Source: Rhodococcus aetherivorans (lineage in GTDB: Bacteria; Actinomycetota; Actinomycetes; Mycobacteriales; Mycobacteriaceae). Taken from it: a stretch of DNA of 53,725 bases. The notes below the pieces were generated by a model. It was not told where the DNA came from. It was given only the letters and a program-made list of their open reading frames with translations, and made no database searches. Location of the stretch: assembly GCF_011058165.1 (NCBI RefSeq), contig NZ_JAALEG010000034.1, positions 1 to 53,725 of the forward strand, in the 5' to 3' direction. Made by a program: the position numbers and the translations under genes. Position 1 is the first letter of the stretch. Each line of letters opens with the position of its first letter. Positions 7,133 to 16,803 of this stretch are shown here, one piece after another.

Positions 7133-7876
7133 TCATTCCGCGTCTCCGCGCTCCGCGTGTGCGGCCTGCTCCGCGGCCACGGCCGCGGCGACGTGCGCTT
7201 CGGCGGCCGTCTTGTCCACGCCGAGACCGGTGAGGACGCCGTTTCCGTCCTCGTATTCGAGGAGGGCGAGGAGGATGTGCTCGGTGCCGATGTAGTTGTG
7301 CCCGAGACGAAGTGCCTGCCGGAACGTCAGCTCCAGGGCCTTGCGCGCACGCGCGTCGTAGGGGATCAGGTCGGGCACGTCCCCGGCCGCCGGCGGGAGC
7401 TTCTCCACCACGGCGCGACGGACCGCGTCCGGCGAGACGTCCTGCGCGACGAGCGCGCGGACCGCGAGGGCGTCGGGCTCGCTCAGCAGACCGAGGACGA
7501 GATGCTCGCCGGTGATCTCGGCGTTGCCGGCCGCCCGGGCCTCGTTCTGTGATGCCATGACGACGTTACGGGCGCGTTCGGTGAATCGGCTGAATCCTTG
7601 TTCGGGATCGAGATCGGCAGAACCCTTGGGCACGAAGCGCTTCTGTGCCGCCTGCTTGGAGACGCCCATGCTGCGCCCGATGTCCGTCCAGGACGCGCCG
7701 GAGCGGCGGGCCTGGTCGACGAAGTGGCCGATCAGATGGTCGGCGACCTCCCCGAGATGCTCGGCGGCGAGGACCGCGTCGGTCAGTTGTTCCAGGGCGT
7801 CGGTATGCACCTTCTTGATGGCATCGATGAGGTCGTCGAGCCGGACGGGATTGCTCATGGGTACCGGGTTCGTCAT
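7133..7876 (-). CDS. HTH plus double Clp-N domain protein (probable regulator/adaptor)
   Basis: This 247-residue protein has an N-terminal helical region with a helix-turn-helix (WTDIGRSMGVSKQAAQKRF, about residues 62-80). It is followed by two Clp-N repeats (FTERARNVVMASQNEA..ITGEHLVLGLL, then YDARARKALELTFRQA..IGTEHILLALL). No AAA+ ATPase domain follows, so it is not a Clp chaperone. In the family the Clp-N part binds substrates or adaptors, while the HTH part suggests DNA binding. Two 17-bp palindromes sit directly upstream of the ATG (7879-7924), which suggests autoregulation. ATG at 7858 is an alternative start. Confidence 0.8.
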   Translation of the reverse strand: MTNPVPMSNPVRLDDLIDAIKKVHTDALEQLTDAVLAAEHLGEVADHLIGHFVDQARRSGASWTDIGRSMGVSKQAAQKRFVPKGSADLDPEQGFSRFTERARNVVMASQNEARAAGNAEITGEHLVLGLLSEPDALAVRALVAQDVSPDAVRRAVVEKLPPAAGDVPDLIPYDARARKALELTFRQALRLGHNYIGTEHILLALLEYEDGNGVLTGLGVDKTAAEAHVAAAVAAEQAAHAERGDAE

Positions 7877-7878
7877 TC

Positions 7879-7924
7879 GTCAACCATAGGTTGACGCGCT
7901 CATGGTCGTCAATGCCCGGTTGAC
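7879..7924. promoter_or_regulatory. Twin palindromic operators upstream of the Clp-N gene
   Basis: A perfect 17-bp palindrome, GTCAACC-ATA-GGTTGAC (7879-7895), ends two bases from the ATG of the Clp-N/HTH gene. An imperfect copy, GTCAATG-CCC-GGTTGAC (7908-7924), lies with its centre 29 bp away. The layout suggests dimer binding at two sites, most simply by the HTH protein itself. The second site is also near the upstream region of the divergent epimerase gene, so it could influence both. Confidence 0.6.
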
Positions 7925-8031
7925 GATCGATCCGGTGCGCCTCGCCGGCACCGCGAGGCGGGTACTGTCGTCGCATGGACCCCGACGTCCGCGCTGGTCA
8001 CCGGGCCGATCGCCGCCCGCGGCGCGAGCCG

Positions 8032-8706
8032 ATGATCGCGCCCAGCCTGGCCTCGGGCGACCTGGCGCGCCTGGCCGACGAGGCGCGGGCCGTGGCCGGT
8101 GGATCCGATCGGGGCGCGGACTGGCTGCACGTCGACGTGATGGACGGACACTTCGTCCCCAACATCACCTTCGGGGTGCCGGTCGTGCGGTCCCTCGCCC
8201 GGCACACCCCGCTGCCGCTCGACTGCCACCTGATGATCGAGGATCCCGACCGGTGGGCGGTCGACTACGCGGAGGCGGGCGCGCACAACGTCTCCGTGCA
8301 CGTCGAGGCCGTCCGCGACCCGGTCGCTCTCGCCGGCCGCCTGCGCGACGCCGGCGCCCGCGCCGGTCTCGCGCTCGCGCCGCAGATCCCGCTCGAGCCG
8401 CACATCGGCACGCTCTCGCACTTCGACACGCTCCTGGTGATGAGCGTGCCTCCGGGATTCAACGGCCAACGGTTCATCCCCGAGATGCTCGACAAGGTGC
8501 GCGCGGCGCGACGCCTGGTCGACGCGGGGGAACTCGACGTGCTCATCGAGGTCGACGGCGGGGTGAACCTCGACACCATCGGGGCTGCCGCGGCGGCCGG
8601 CGCCGACTGCTTCGTGGCCGGCACGGCCGTCTACGGCACGGACGACCCGGCCCGCGCCGTGCGCCTGCTGCGCGAGAAGGCCCGGGCGGCGTACGGGAGA
8701 CCGTGA
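8032..8706 (+). CDS. rpe: Ribulose-phosphate 3-epimerase
   Basis: The enzyme interconverts ribulose-5-phosphate and xylulose-5-phosphate in the pentose phosphate pathway. The start at ATG 8032 gives [14 protein letters not shown], matching the family's usual IAPSxLxADFxRL beginning. An in-frame ATG at 7975 would add 19 Arg-rich residues. Family motifs are clear: [18 protein letters not shown] (metal-binding His/Asp), [23 protein letters not shown], and IEVDGGVN near the end with the catalytic Asp. The length of 224 residues is normal. It is followed by a strong hairpin terminator at 8748-8781. Confidence 0.93.
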   Translation: MIAPSLASGDLARLADEARAVAGGSDRGADWLHVDVMDGHFVPNITFGVPVVRSLARHTPLPLDCHLMIEDPDRWAVDYAEAGAHNVSVHVEAVRDPVALAGRLRDAGARAGLALAPQIPLEPHIGTLSHFDTLLVMSVPPGFNGQRFIPEMLDKVRAARRLVDAGELDVLIEVDGGVNLDTIGAAAAAGADCFVAGTAVYGTDDPARAVRLLREKARAAYGRP

Positions 8707-8747
8707 CGAGCGGGAGACAGGACGAACGGGCGACAGGACGAACACGG

Positions 8748-8781
8748 GAACGGGCGCCGAGAGACATCTCGGCGCCCGTTC
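8748..8781. terminator. Bidirectional hairpin terminator
   Basis: A perfect 15-bp stem (GAACGGGCGCCGAGA with its complement) surrounds a 4-base loop GACA. It lies between the convergent epimerase and DUF302 genes and can serve both transcripts. There is no strong U-tract, as is common in actinobacteria. Confidence 0.8.
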
Positions 8782-8793
8782 TCGAGTGACGGC

Positions 8794-9192
8794 TCAGCTC
8801 CCCAGCGCGTCGATCGCTGCCTGCAACCGCCGGGCGGCCTCGTCGGCGACGGGCTGCAGCCCGGGATCCTCGGCCACCTGCACCATCAGTTGCGGGTTCA
8901 TGGCCTCGACGTGCACCAGGCCGGCGTCCTCCGGATCGCGCCGGACGACGACGTTGCACGGCAACAGCAGCCCGATCTGCCGATTGACCGAGACGGCCTG
9001 GTGTGCGAGCGGCGGGTTGCACGCCCCGAGGATGACGTACGGCTCCATGTCGACGTCGATCTTGGTCTTCAGGGTGGCCTGCATGTCGATCTCGGTGAGC
9101 ACCCCGAAGCCCTGGTCCTTCAGCGCCTCGCGGGTGCGCTCGACGGTGTCGCCGAGCGGGGCGCGCAGCGTGGTGGCGAGAGCGAGTGTCAT
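8794..9192 (-). CDS. DUF302 family protein
   Basis: This 132-residue DUF302 protein shows the family signature YVILGACNPPLAHQAV followed by IGLLLPCNVVVRRDP, with two conserved cysteines (in GAC and LPCN). DUF302 proteins are small alpha/beta folds of unknown biochemical role, often encoded with sulfur-stress or redox genes. The gene begins 25 bp after the stop of the CstR-type repressor, so it is probably in the same transcript and controlled by the operator at 9536-9551. Confidence 0.88.
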   Translation of the reverse strand: MTLALATTLRAPLGDTVERTREALKDQGFGVLTEIDMQATLKTKIDVDMEPYVILGACNPPLAHQAVSVNRQIGLLLPCNVVVRRDPEDAGLVHVEAMNPQLMVQVAEDPGLQPVADEAARRLQAAIDALGS

Positions 9193-9217
9193 GCTGCTCC
9201 TTCGTGGTTCGCTGTTG

Positions 9218-9973
<756 letters not shown>

Positions 9974-9977
<4 letters not shown>

Positions 9978-10288
9978 CGGGTTCCGCCCTGTTCGGCCGG
10001 GTGACCGGCGCGCAGCCAGCCCTTGGTGCCGCCGGCGACCGAGACCGCGGACCGCCCCGACGCGGACACGATGTCCGCGCCGCGCAGGCTGCGATTGCCG
10101 GAGGCGCAGATGACGTAGACGAGGTCGGTCCCCGGGATCTCGGCGAGACGGGAAGCGAGTTCGCCGAGCGGGATCCACTGGGCACCGGGTACGTGCGCCT
10201 GCTCGTATTCGTAGTCCTCGCGCACGTCCACGACGGTCGCGCCGGACTTCCACTCGTCGGCGAATGCAGCGATGTCGATTTCCCTCAT
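9974..10288 (-). CDS. Single-domain rhodanese (sulfurtransferase) 2
   Basis: This 104-residue rhodanese begins MREIDIAAFADEW. Landmarks are VVDVREDYEYEQAHVPGA and the active-site loop VICASGNRSLRG, with catalytic Cys and the Arg six residues later. It is the first gene of a two-gene leftward operon with the other rhodanese. A pair of CstR-type operators lies 50-90 bp upstream (10340-10374). The two rhodaneses differ clearly in their active loops (CHSGMRS versus CASGNRS), so they may use different donors. Confidence 0.88.
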
Positions 10289-10339
10289 TGTCCACTCCTC
10301 GGCCCACACCGGTGGGCATCGTGCCGTCGTTCGAGGCTC

Positions 10340-10374
10340 ATACCCCATGGGGTACTTCATACCCTAGGGGGTAT
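10340..10374. promoter_or_regulatory. Double CstR operator upstream of the rhodanese operon
   Basis: Two 16-bp sites share the 6-4-6 layout of the site at 9536: ATACCC-CATG-GGGTAC (10340-10355, one end mismatch) and ATACCC-TAGG-GGGTAT (10359-10374). Their centres are 19 bp apart. They precede the rhodanese pair. The flavoprotein gene at 10488 lies on the other side and could also be affected. Confidence 0.78.
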
Positions 10375-10487
10375 ATCGGGATCTGTCCACCGTCTCCGCC
10401 GGACGACCGGCGCTTCGGCCCGGCGCGTGGGCGCTTCCGTGTAGCGTCCGAGACGATCCCGCCCGACGCACCAGTGAGGAATCGCCG

Positions 10488-11783
10488 ATGAGCGACGGAC
10501 CCGTGGCGCCGCAGCCCGGCGCGGGCCGTGCCCGCCAGAACGTCATCTACCGGGCAGGAGTGCTCGGGCGCACCCCCGCGGTGCCGACCGACTTCGCCGG
10601 CCTGGAACGCCTGGCGCGACGGAAGACGAGCCGGCGCGGCTGGGCCTACATCGCCGGGGGCGCCGGCGAGGGCGCGACGATGCGCGCCAACCGCGAGGCC
10701 TTCGACCGCTGGAAGATCGTCCCCCGCGTGCTGCGCGACGTCTCCCGCCGGGACCTGAGCGTCGAGCTGTTCGGCCGCACCCTGCCCGCCCCGGTCCTGC
10801 TGGCGCCGGTCGGCGCCGCCGAGCTCGCGCACCCCGACGCCGACGTCGCGATCGCCGGCGCGGCGGCCGAACTCGGCGTGCCCTACATCTTCTCCAACCA
10901 GGGCTGCGCTCCGATGGAGGAGAGCGCCGCGGCGATGGGAGACTCCCCGCGCTGGTTCCAGTTGTACTGGAGCAGCGACGACGACCTCGTCGACAGCCTG
11001 CTCGCCCGCGCGAAGACGATCGGCGCGGACGCCGTGGTCGTCACCCTGGACACCACCCTGCTGGGCTGGCGGCCCCAGGACCTCAACCTCGGATCCTTGC
11101 CGTTCGCTCGCGGCGAGGGCATCGCCCAGTACACCTCGGACCCGACGTTCGTGCGCATCGTCCGCGAGCGCATCGCGGCCGCCGCCGGCGCACGACCCGA
11201 GGTGGAGGTGACCCTCGGCGCGATCAGGACACTGCTCTCGATGAGCCGGCGCTACCCCGGCCGCCTCCTCGACAACCTCCGCTCCCCCGAGCCCCGGGCC
11301 GCCGTCGAGACCTTCCTCGACATCTACTCCCGGCCCTCCCTGACGTGGACGGAGATCGAGTCGCTGCGCGAGCGCACCGATCTTCCCGTGCTGCTCAAGG
11401 GCATCCTCCATCCGGACGACGCCCGGCGCGCCCTCGACGCCGGGGCCGACGGCATCATCGTCTCCAACCACGGTGGCCGCCAGGTGGACGGCGCGATCGC
11501 CTCGCTCGACGCCCTGGTCGGCATCGCACCCGCCGTCGACGGCCGGGTACCGGTGCTGCTCGACAGCGGAATCCGCACCGGATCGGACGTGTTCAAGGCG
11601 CTCGCCCTCGGCGCCGACGCGGTCACCGTCGGCCGCCCGCACCTGTACGGGCTGGCGGTGGGCGGCCGCGAGGGGGCCCGCGACGCCGTCGCGAACATCA
11701 TCGCCGAGTTCGATCTGACGCTCGGGCTCAGCGGGCTGACGTCGGTGAAGGAGATCACCGCGGACGCGCTCACGCGCACGTGA
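10488..11783 (+). CDS. FMN-dependent alpha-hydroxy-acid oxidase, lactate 2-monooxygenase-like
   Basis: This 431-residue TIM-barrel flavoprotein belongs to the lactate oxidase / glycolate oxidase family. Visible motifs are AYIAGGAGEGATMRANREAF, RWFQLYWSSDDDL, VVTLDTTLLGWRPQDL, the FMN/substrate loop IIVSNHGGRQVDG with the catalytic His, and LLDSGIRTGSDVFKALALGA. GWRPxDL and the overall spacing resemble mycobacterial lactate 2-monooxygenase more than simple oxidases. The family oxidises L-2-hydroxy acids. The stop overlaps an in-frame GTG of the following amidohydrolase gene, implying co-expression. Confidence 0.85.
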   Translation: MSDGPVAPQPGAGRARQNVIYRAGVLGRTPAVPTDFAGLERLARRKTSRRGWAYIAGGAGEGATMRANREAFDRWKIVPRVLRDVSRRDLSVELFGRTLPAPVLLAPVGAAELAHPDADVAIAGAAAELGVPYIFSNQGCAPMEESAAAMGDSPRWFQLYWSSDDDLVDSLLARAKTIGADAVVVTLDTTLLGWRPQDLNLGSLPFARGEGIAQYTSDPTFVRIVRERIAAAAGARPEVEVTLGAIRTLLSMSRRYPGRLLDNLRSPEPRAAVETFLDIYSRPSLTWTEIESLRERTDLPVLLKGILHPDDARRALDAGADGIIVSNHGGRQVDGAIASLDALVGIAPAVDGRVPVLLDSGIRTGSDVFKALALGADAVTVGRPHLYGLAVGGREGARDAVANIIAEFDLTLGLSGLTSVKEITADALTRT

Positions 11784-11800
11784 CCGACGGGCGACGCGTG

Positions 11801-12547
11801 ATGCCGATCTTCGACGCCCACTTCCATATCGTCGACCCCCGCTTCCCCGTGACCCCGAACGAGGGATACGTGCCGCCGGCCTTCACGGTCGCCGACTATC
11901 TCGAGCGGGTCCGCGGGCTCGGCGTCACGGGTGGCGCCGTCGTGTCCGGCTCCTTCCACGGCTTCGATCAGGGCTACCTGCTGGACGCGCTGGCCCTCCT
12001 CGGCCCCCGCTTCGTGGGCGTCACCCAACTGCCGGCGACCGTGACCGACACCGAGATCGCCCGGCTCGACGAGGCCGGCGTGCGCGGGATCCGGTTCAAC
12101 CTGCGCCGCGGCGGTTCGGAATCCGCCGCCCACCTCGACTCGCTCGCGCGGCGGGTCCACGACGTCGCCGGCTGGCACACCGAGTTGTACGTCGACGCCC
12201 GCGAACTGCCCGCGCTCACCGGGACCGTCGCCGCCCTGCCCGCGGTGAGCATCGACCACCTGGGCCTGTCCGCGGCCGGACTGCCGCACCTGCTGGACCT
12301 GGTCGACCGCGGGGTCCGGGTCAAGGCGACCGGGTTCGGCCGCGCCGACTTCGACGTCGCCGCCGTTCTGCGCGCCGTCGCCGACCGGAACCCGCACGCC
12401 CTGATGTTCGGCACCGACCTGCCGTCCACCCGGGCGCCGCGGCCGTTCACCGACACGGACGTCGCAGTGGTCACCGATGCACTGGGTCCGGACCTCGCCG
12501 CGCGGGCGCTGCACGACAATGCCGCGCAGTTCTACCGCGTGCGTTGA
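11801..12547 (+). CDS. Amidohydrolase-family (TIM-barrel) hydrolase
   Basis: The protein starts MPIFDAHFHIVDPRFPV, with the DAHFH metal-binding motif of the amidohydrolase_2 / dicarboxylate-lactone hydrolase family. It ends with a conserved Asp segment (ALMFGTDLPSTRAPRPF). About 248 residues is short but usual for this subfamily. An in-frame GTG at 11780 overlaps the preceding stop (GTGA) and would add seven residues. I prefer the ATG because its product aligns with the family start. The likely role is hydrolysis of a lactone or cyclic ester/amide linked to the hydroxy-acid oxidase; the substrate is unknown. Confidence 0.8.
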   Translation: MPIFDAHFHIVDPRFPVTPNEGYVPPAFTVADYLERVRGLGVTGGAVVSGSFHGFDQGYLLDALALLGPRFVGVTQLPATVTDTEIARLDEAGVRGIRFNLRRGGSESAAHLDSLARRVHDVAGWHTELYVDARELPALTGTVAALPAVSIDHLGLSAAGLPHLLDLVDRGVRVKATGFGRADFDVAAVLRAVADRNPHALMFGTDLPSTRAPRPFTDTDVAVVTDALGPDLAARALHDNAAQFYRVR

Positions 12548-12696
12548 CATCCCCGGCAAGCAAGATCTCCGAAACGTCGTATGCTCCGCCGTTCGCGATC
12601 TAGACTCGGGGGCGTCATTCGGTGCGCGGGGCGCGCCGCCGGCGGGGCGCGGCGGTCGGCACCCGGACGTGACATTCCGATCACAGGAGCATCAGC

Positions 12697-13155
12697 ATGA
12701 GCGCCGCCCGAACCACCCGAGCAATCCTCGCCACCGCCGCACCGATCGCGGCCGCCGTCCTGTTCGCCGGCAGCGCCGGCGCCGCACCGCCCCAATCCCT
12801 CGGCACGGCACTGACCTTCGGGTGCCTCAACCAGGGCAGCCTGGCCTCGATCACGGCGGTCACCGCGCAGGCCGGCCCGGAGGCGAACCCCGCGATCGCA
12901 CCCGGTCACGTACTGTTCTCCACCGCACCGGGAATGGGCCCCATGCCCGCTGCGGGGCAGGTGTCGGTCGCATGGCTCAATCAGAGCACCGGCCAGGCGG
13001 GGATCGTCGACCTCGAGGGGACGTATCCGAACCTGGCGAAGGTGGTGAACACCGGCCCGGGCACCGTGCTCACCACCGTATTCGGTTCGGTGAACCTGAG
13101 CAGCGGCCCGATCTGCAATTCGACACCGGCCGCGGGGACGGTGACCGTCGGCTGA
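12697..13155 (+). CDS. Small secreted protein of unknown function
   Basis: This 152-residue protein has a clear Sec signal peptide (TTRAILATAAPIAAAVLFAG, cleavage after SAGA-A near residue 30). The mature part is beta-rich with just two cysteines (FGCLNQ and GPICNS), which could form one disulfide. Gly/Ala/Thr content is high. ATG 12697 is preceded by ACAGGAGCATCAGC, a good ribosome-binding site. I do not recognise a family. It is isolated: 149 bp separate it from the amidohydrolase, and it is convergent with the YnfA-like gene. Confidence 0.75.
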   Translation: MSAARTTRAILATAAPIAAAVLFAGSAGAAPPQSLGTALTFGCLNQGSLASITAVTAQAGPEANPAIAPGHVLFSTAPGMGPMPAAGQVSVAWLNQSTGQAGIVDLEGTYPNLAKVVNTGPGTVLTTVFGSVNLSSGPICNSTPAAGTVTVG

Positions 13156-13167
13156 CGGTGCCGGAGT

Positions 13168-13497
13168 TCAGCGCGGGCTGTACATGATCAGCGCCACGCC
13201 GAGCAGGCACACCAGGGCGCCGGCCACATCCCACCGGTCGGGGCGGAAGCCGTCGACGATCATCGCCCACACGAGCGATCCGGCGACGAACACTCCGCCG
13301 TAGGCAGCGAGGATGCGACCGAAATTCGCATCCGGCTGCAGCGTTGCCACCATTCCGTACCCGCCGAGCGCAATCACACCGGCGCCCACCCAGATCCAGC
13401 CGCGCTGTTCCCGGATTCCCTGCCACACGAGCCAGGCACCGCCGATCTCGAACAGGGCCGCGACGACGAACAGGACGAGGGACTTCGCGATGCTCAC
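13168..13497 (-). CDS. YnfA / UPF0060-family small membrane protein
   Basis: This 109-residue protein has four predicted membrane helices and starts at GTG 13497. The sequence [21 protein letters not shown], then [26 protein letters not shown], is diagnostic of the YnfA family. Relatives are small multidrug resistance-like transporters in the inner membrane, but their physiological substrate is mostly unknown. It lies downstream of the methyltransferase gene with a strong hairpin between them. Confidence 0.9.
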   Translation of the reverse strand: MSIAKSLVLFVVAALFEIGGAWLVWQGIREQRGWIWVGAGVIALGGYGMVATLQPDANFGRILAAYGGVFVAGSLVWAMIVDGFRPDRWDVAGALVCLLGVALIMYSPR

Positions 13498-13521
13498 GCG
13501 AAGTACCCTACGGCGCTGCAC

Positions 13522-13551
13522 GGCTCCGGTGCGGGTGCCCGCACCGGAGCC
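13522..13551. terminator. Hairpin terminator downstream of the methyltransferase gene
   Basis: Two perfect 14-bp arms, GGCTCCGGTGCGGG and its complement, flank a 2-base loop. The hairpin lies 13 bp past the stop of the leftward membrane methyltransferase gene and upstream of the YnfA-like gene. Confidence 0.75.
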
Positions 13552-13564
13552 GGCCGGAACATGG

Positions 13565-14332
13565 TCAGGTTCGGCTCGCCGCGCGCGGGCGGGGCACCAG
13601 CCGGGGCACGCGGGCACTGTAGTCGCGGTACCGGTCGCCGAACGTGTCGGTCAGATCGTGTTCCTCGAACCGCAGCGCGACGAGGATGTATCCGGTGGTG
13701 ACCGCGGCGAACAGCAGGTGGCCCACGCTCATCGTCGGCGCCACCCAGAACGCGATCAGGAAGCCGAGATACAACGGGTGACGCACCACGCGGTACAGCA
13801 TCGGGGTGCGGAATACGACTTCGGCCGGGGGTTTTCCGGCGAAGTTCCGCAGCACCTGCCGCAGGCCGAACAGGTCGAAGTGGTCGATCGCGAACGTCGA
13901 TGCGAGCACGAGGCCCCATCCTGCGAAGGACACCGCATAGAGCACCACGCGCACCGGTGTCGCGTCCACGTCCCAGATCTCCTGTGGCAGTGGATGCCAC
14001 TGCCACATCACCAGCGCCAGGGCGGCGGTGGCGAACAGGACGAACGTGGAGCGTTCGATCGGCTGTGGGACGATGCGGGTCCATCGGTCCTTGAACCAGG
14101 GCCGGGCCATGACCGAATGCTGAACGGCGAACACGGACAACAGGGCCAGGTTCACCATCACGGCGACGACGATCGGCGTCTGCGGCCCCTCGTCGATGGT
14201 GCGGGGCACCACGAGACCTTCGACCCACCCGATCGAGTACAGGAACACCGCGAAGAACACGGCGTAGGCGGCCGCGCCGTACGCGGTCATCAGGGTGCGG
14301 CCGAGGCGGCCCCTGTCGGTCGTCTGCAACAT
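13565..14332 (-). CDS. mddA: Methanethiol S-methyltransferase-like integral membrane protein (MddA family)
   Basis: This 255-residue protein with about five to six membrane helices starts at ATG 14332 behind AGGAGGGAAGG. The C-terminal part ([22 protein letters not shown], then [28 protein letters not shown]) is the SAM-binding RHPxYxG...E..D...YG..Y..Y motif of isoprenylcysteine-type membrane methyltransferases. The N-terminal [15 protein letters not shown] matches the MddA subgroup, which methylates methanethiol to dimethyl sulfide and can act on H2S. A role in disposing of volatile thiols would fit the sulfur-stress cluster 4 kb away, but that link is inference. Confidence 0.75.
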   Translation of the reverse strand: MLQTTDRGRLGRTLMTAYGAAAYAVFFAVFLYSIGWVEGLVVPRTIDEGPQTPIVVAVMVNLALLSVFAVQHSVMARPWFKDRWTRIVPQPIERSTFVLFATAALALVMWQWHPLPQEIWDVDATPVRVVLYAVSFAGWGLVLASTFAIDHFDLFGLRQVLRNFAGKPPAEVVFRTPMLYRVVRHPLYLGFLIAFWVAPTMSVGHLLFAAVTTGYILVALRFEEHDLTDTFGDRYRDYSARVPRLVPRPRAASRT

Positions 14333-14466
14333 CGTCGAACCTTCCCTCCTCCGGGCGCGCCGGCCCGTGCCACAGTCGGCGGATGTGCCGTGTGACCACG
14401 GTGCGCCGACGCGCCGGAGGACGACAGGCACCCCGGGGTGAGGTTTTCGGCACCCGGGGCGGACGA

Positions 14467-16728
14467 TCATCCGCTGCCGCGGGCCACGTCCTGCGGGTCG
14501 ATGTCGTCGCGCAACCCGCGCCAGCTCGGATGCCAGAGCTTGCCGGCGTCGGTCCACTCCCGGAACCGCACCTCCCCCACCAGCTTCGGGCTCACCCACA
14601 CCGCGTCCCGCGCGTCCTCGCGCGGGACGTCGCCGGCGAAGGGGGTGGTGCGGCGCCGCAGACCCGCCATGGCGGCCGACAGTTCGGCGAGCTGGGGTTC
14701 GTCGAAGCCGGTGCCGACGCGGCCGACGTACTCCAGCCCGGCCTCGCCCTGCACGCCGACCAGCAGCGAGCCGAAGGTGCCGGCGCGGGCCCCCTTGCCG
14801 AGGCGCCAGCCCCCGATGACGACGTCCTGGGTGAGCCAGTTCTTCGACTTCACCCAGTCGGGGCTGCGCCGGCCCGGCATGTACACCGAGTTCCGCCGCT
14901 TGGCCACCACCCCTTCCCAGCCCCGCCGGGTGCTCTCCTCCAGCGCTTCGGATCCGTTGCCGTGCAACAGTTCCGGAACAACCAGCCCGTCGGCCGCGGC
15001 GGCGAGCGCGTCGAGCACGCGCCGCCGGTCGGAATACGGCTTGCGGTACAGGGTCACCCCGTCGAGGAAGAGGACGTCGAACACGAAGTACTGCGGGGTG
15101 CCCCCGGTCCGCAGCTGCCGGAAGCTTGTGACACCGAGGGTGTCGCACGCGACCACCTCGCCGTCGAGGACCACCTCGTGCCCGTCGAGGATGCGGGTGA
15201 GATCGGCGAGAGCGGGGTAGTCGCCGGTGATGTCGCGGCCGGAACGCGAATGCAGCCGCAGCTGCCCGTTCTCGATCTCGGCGACGGCGCGGTAGCCGTC
15301 CCACTTGCCCTCGAACGCCCATTCGTCGGCGTCGAGACCGGTCACCTCACCCGGTGTCGCGAGCATGGGCTCGAGGTCGCGCGGGAAGCTCGTCGGCGGG
15401 CCCGACGGCGCGCTCTGGTCCTTCATGCGGTGCGCGAGCCACTGGTTGCCGGCCGTGCGGATCAGCGCGTACCGGCCCTGCACCCGCGCGCCGTGCAGGC
15501 GCACGATCACCTCGTCGTCGCGCCATTTCTCGGTGTCGTAGGTGCCGGTGTCCCAGATCGTCATGCCGCCGGCGCCGTACTCCCCCTTGGGGATCACGCC
15601 GTGGAAGGTGAGGTACTCGAGCGGATGGTCCTCGGTGCGCACCGCGAGGTTGTTGCGGCCGGGATCGTCCGGCAGATTCTTCGGCACCGCCCACGACGCG
15701 AGCACCCCGTCGCGCTCGAGCCTCAGGTCGTAGTGCAGGCGGCGGGCGTGGTGCTCCTGGATGACGAAGGAATTGCCCGGTCCGGATCCCACGGTGGCGG
15801 GGACGGGTTCGGGGGTGCGGGACGGGTCGCGCTTGTGCCGGTACTCGGTCAGGGCGTCGGACTCGGGCAGCGGCGGGTCGAGCGCGGCGAGCGGGTCGGG
15901 TCCGGCCTCGAGGCGCGCGAGCACCTCGTCGAACCGCAATTGGTGCAACCCGGGGTCGTCGAGTTCGTCCCAGGTGCGGGGCGCGGCGACCCACGGCTGC
16001 TCCCGACCGCGCAGGGAATACGGCGCGATGGTCGTCTTGGCCTGGTTGTTCTGGCTCCAGTCGAGGAACACCCGGCCACCGCGCACGGCCTTCGCCATGG
16101 TGGCGGTGACCAGGTCGGGATGCAGCGTCTCGAGGTTGATCGCCACCTGCTTCGCCACGGTCGACGCCCCGCCCGGTGCAAGCTCGCGGTCGAGCGGCAC
16201 ATACAGGTGTATCCCCTTGCTGCCGCTGGTGACCGGGTAGGCCGGCCAGCCCAGCCCGCCGACCATGTCGCGCACCAGGCGGGCAACCTCGGCGCATTGC
16301 GCCAGCGTGACCCCCTCCCCCGGGTCGAGGTCGAACACGATCCGCGTCGCGGGACCCGGGACGGAACCCGAGAACCGCCACTGCGGCACGTGCAGCTCGA
16401 GTGCCGCCTGCTGCCCCAGCCAGGCCAGCGACGCCACGGAGTCGAAGACCGGATACGTCACCGACCGCTGCTTGTGGTGAACAGTCTTGCGGGTGAGCCA
16501 CTTCGGCGCGTGGGAGGCGAGGTTCTTCTCGAAGAACGACCCGCCGCCGACACCCTCGGGCCAGCGTTTGCGGGTGCCGGGCCGGCCCGCGACGTGAGGT
16601 AGCAGCACCGGGGCGACGGCGACGTAGTAGTCGACCACGTCGGCCTTCGTCGTGCCCGTGCTCGGGTACAGCACCTTGTCGAGGTTCGTCAGGTTCAGAC
16701 GACGGCCTTCGAATGTGCGGGTCGTCAT
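14467..16728 (-). CDS. ligD: Multifunctional non-homologous end-joining ligase LigD
   Basis: This 753-residue LigD has the mycobacterial order of domains. The polymerase/primase domain comes first (residues 1-290, with catalytic FDLDP at D133/D135 and SGSKGIHLYVPL). Next is the 3'-phosphoesterase domain (about 315-440, FVIQEHHARRLHYDLRLE, GVIPKGEYGAG). Last is the ATP-dependent ligase domain (about 450-753) with the adenylated Lys K475 in EGKWDGYR. It repairs double-strand breaks with Ku. No ku gene is adjacent here. The upstream gap carries a repeat array (16804-17017). Confidence 0.95.
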   Translation of the reverse strand: MTTRTFEGRRLNLTNLDKVLYPSTGTTKADVVDYYVAVAPVLLPHVAGRPGTRKRWPEGVGGGSFFEKNLASHAPKWLTRKTVHHKQRSVTYPVFDSVASLAWLGQQAALELHVPQWRFSGSVPGPATRIVFDLDPGEGVTLAQCAEVARLVRDMVGGLGWPAYPVTSGSKGIHLYVPLDRELAPGGASTVAKQVAINLETLHPDLVTATMAKAVRGGRVFLDWSQNNQAKTTIAPYSLRGREQPWVAAPRTWDELDDPGLHQLRFDEVLARLEAGPDPLAALDPPLPESDALTEYRHKRDPSRTPEPVPATVGSGPGNSFVIQEHHARRLHYDLRLERDGVLASWAVPKNLPDDPGRNNLAVRTEDHPLEYLTFHGVIPKGEYGAGGMTIWDTGTYDTEKWRDDEVIVRLHGARVQGRYALIRTAGNQWLAHRMKDQSAPSGPPTSFPRDLEPMLATPGEVTGLDADEWAFEGKWDGYRAVAEIENGQLRLHSRSGRDITGDYPALADLTRILDGHEVVLDGEVVACDTLGVTSFRQLRTGGTPQYFVFDVLFLDGVTLYRKPYSDRRRVLDALAAAADGLVVPELLHGNGSEALEESTRRGWEGVVAKRRNSVYMPGRRSPDWVKSKNWLTQDVVIGGWRLGKGARAGTFGSLLVGVQGEAGLEYVGRVGTGFDEPQLAELSAAMAGLRRRTTPFAGDVPREDARDAVWVSPKLVGEVRFREWTDAGKLWHPSWRGLRDDIDPQDVARGSG

Positions 16729-16803
16729 CGCCTCATTCTGCCGAGCGCGGCCCGCGGGCGCGCACTTCTCGCGCCGGTCCCCGGCGTGTCGCCCGCGCGG
16801 AGG

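Noticed and set aside
14383-16602. A 739-codon plus-strand open frame opposite ligD
   Set aside because: LigD on the minus strand has three recognisable domains with catalytic residues. The plus frame gives a compositionally biased product with no motif.
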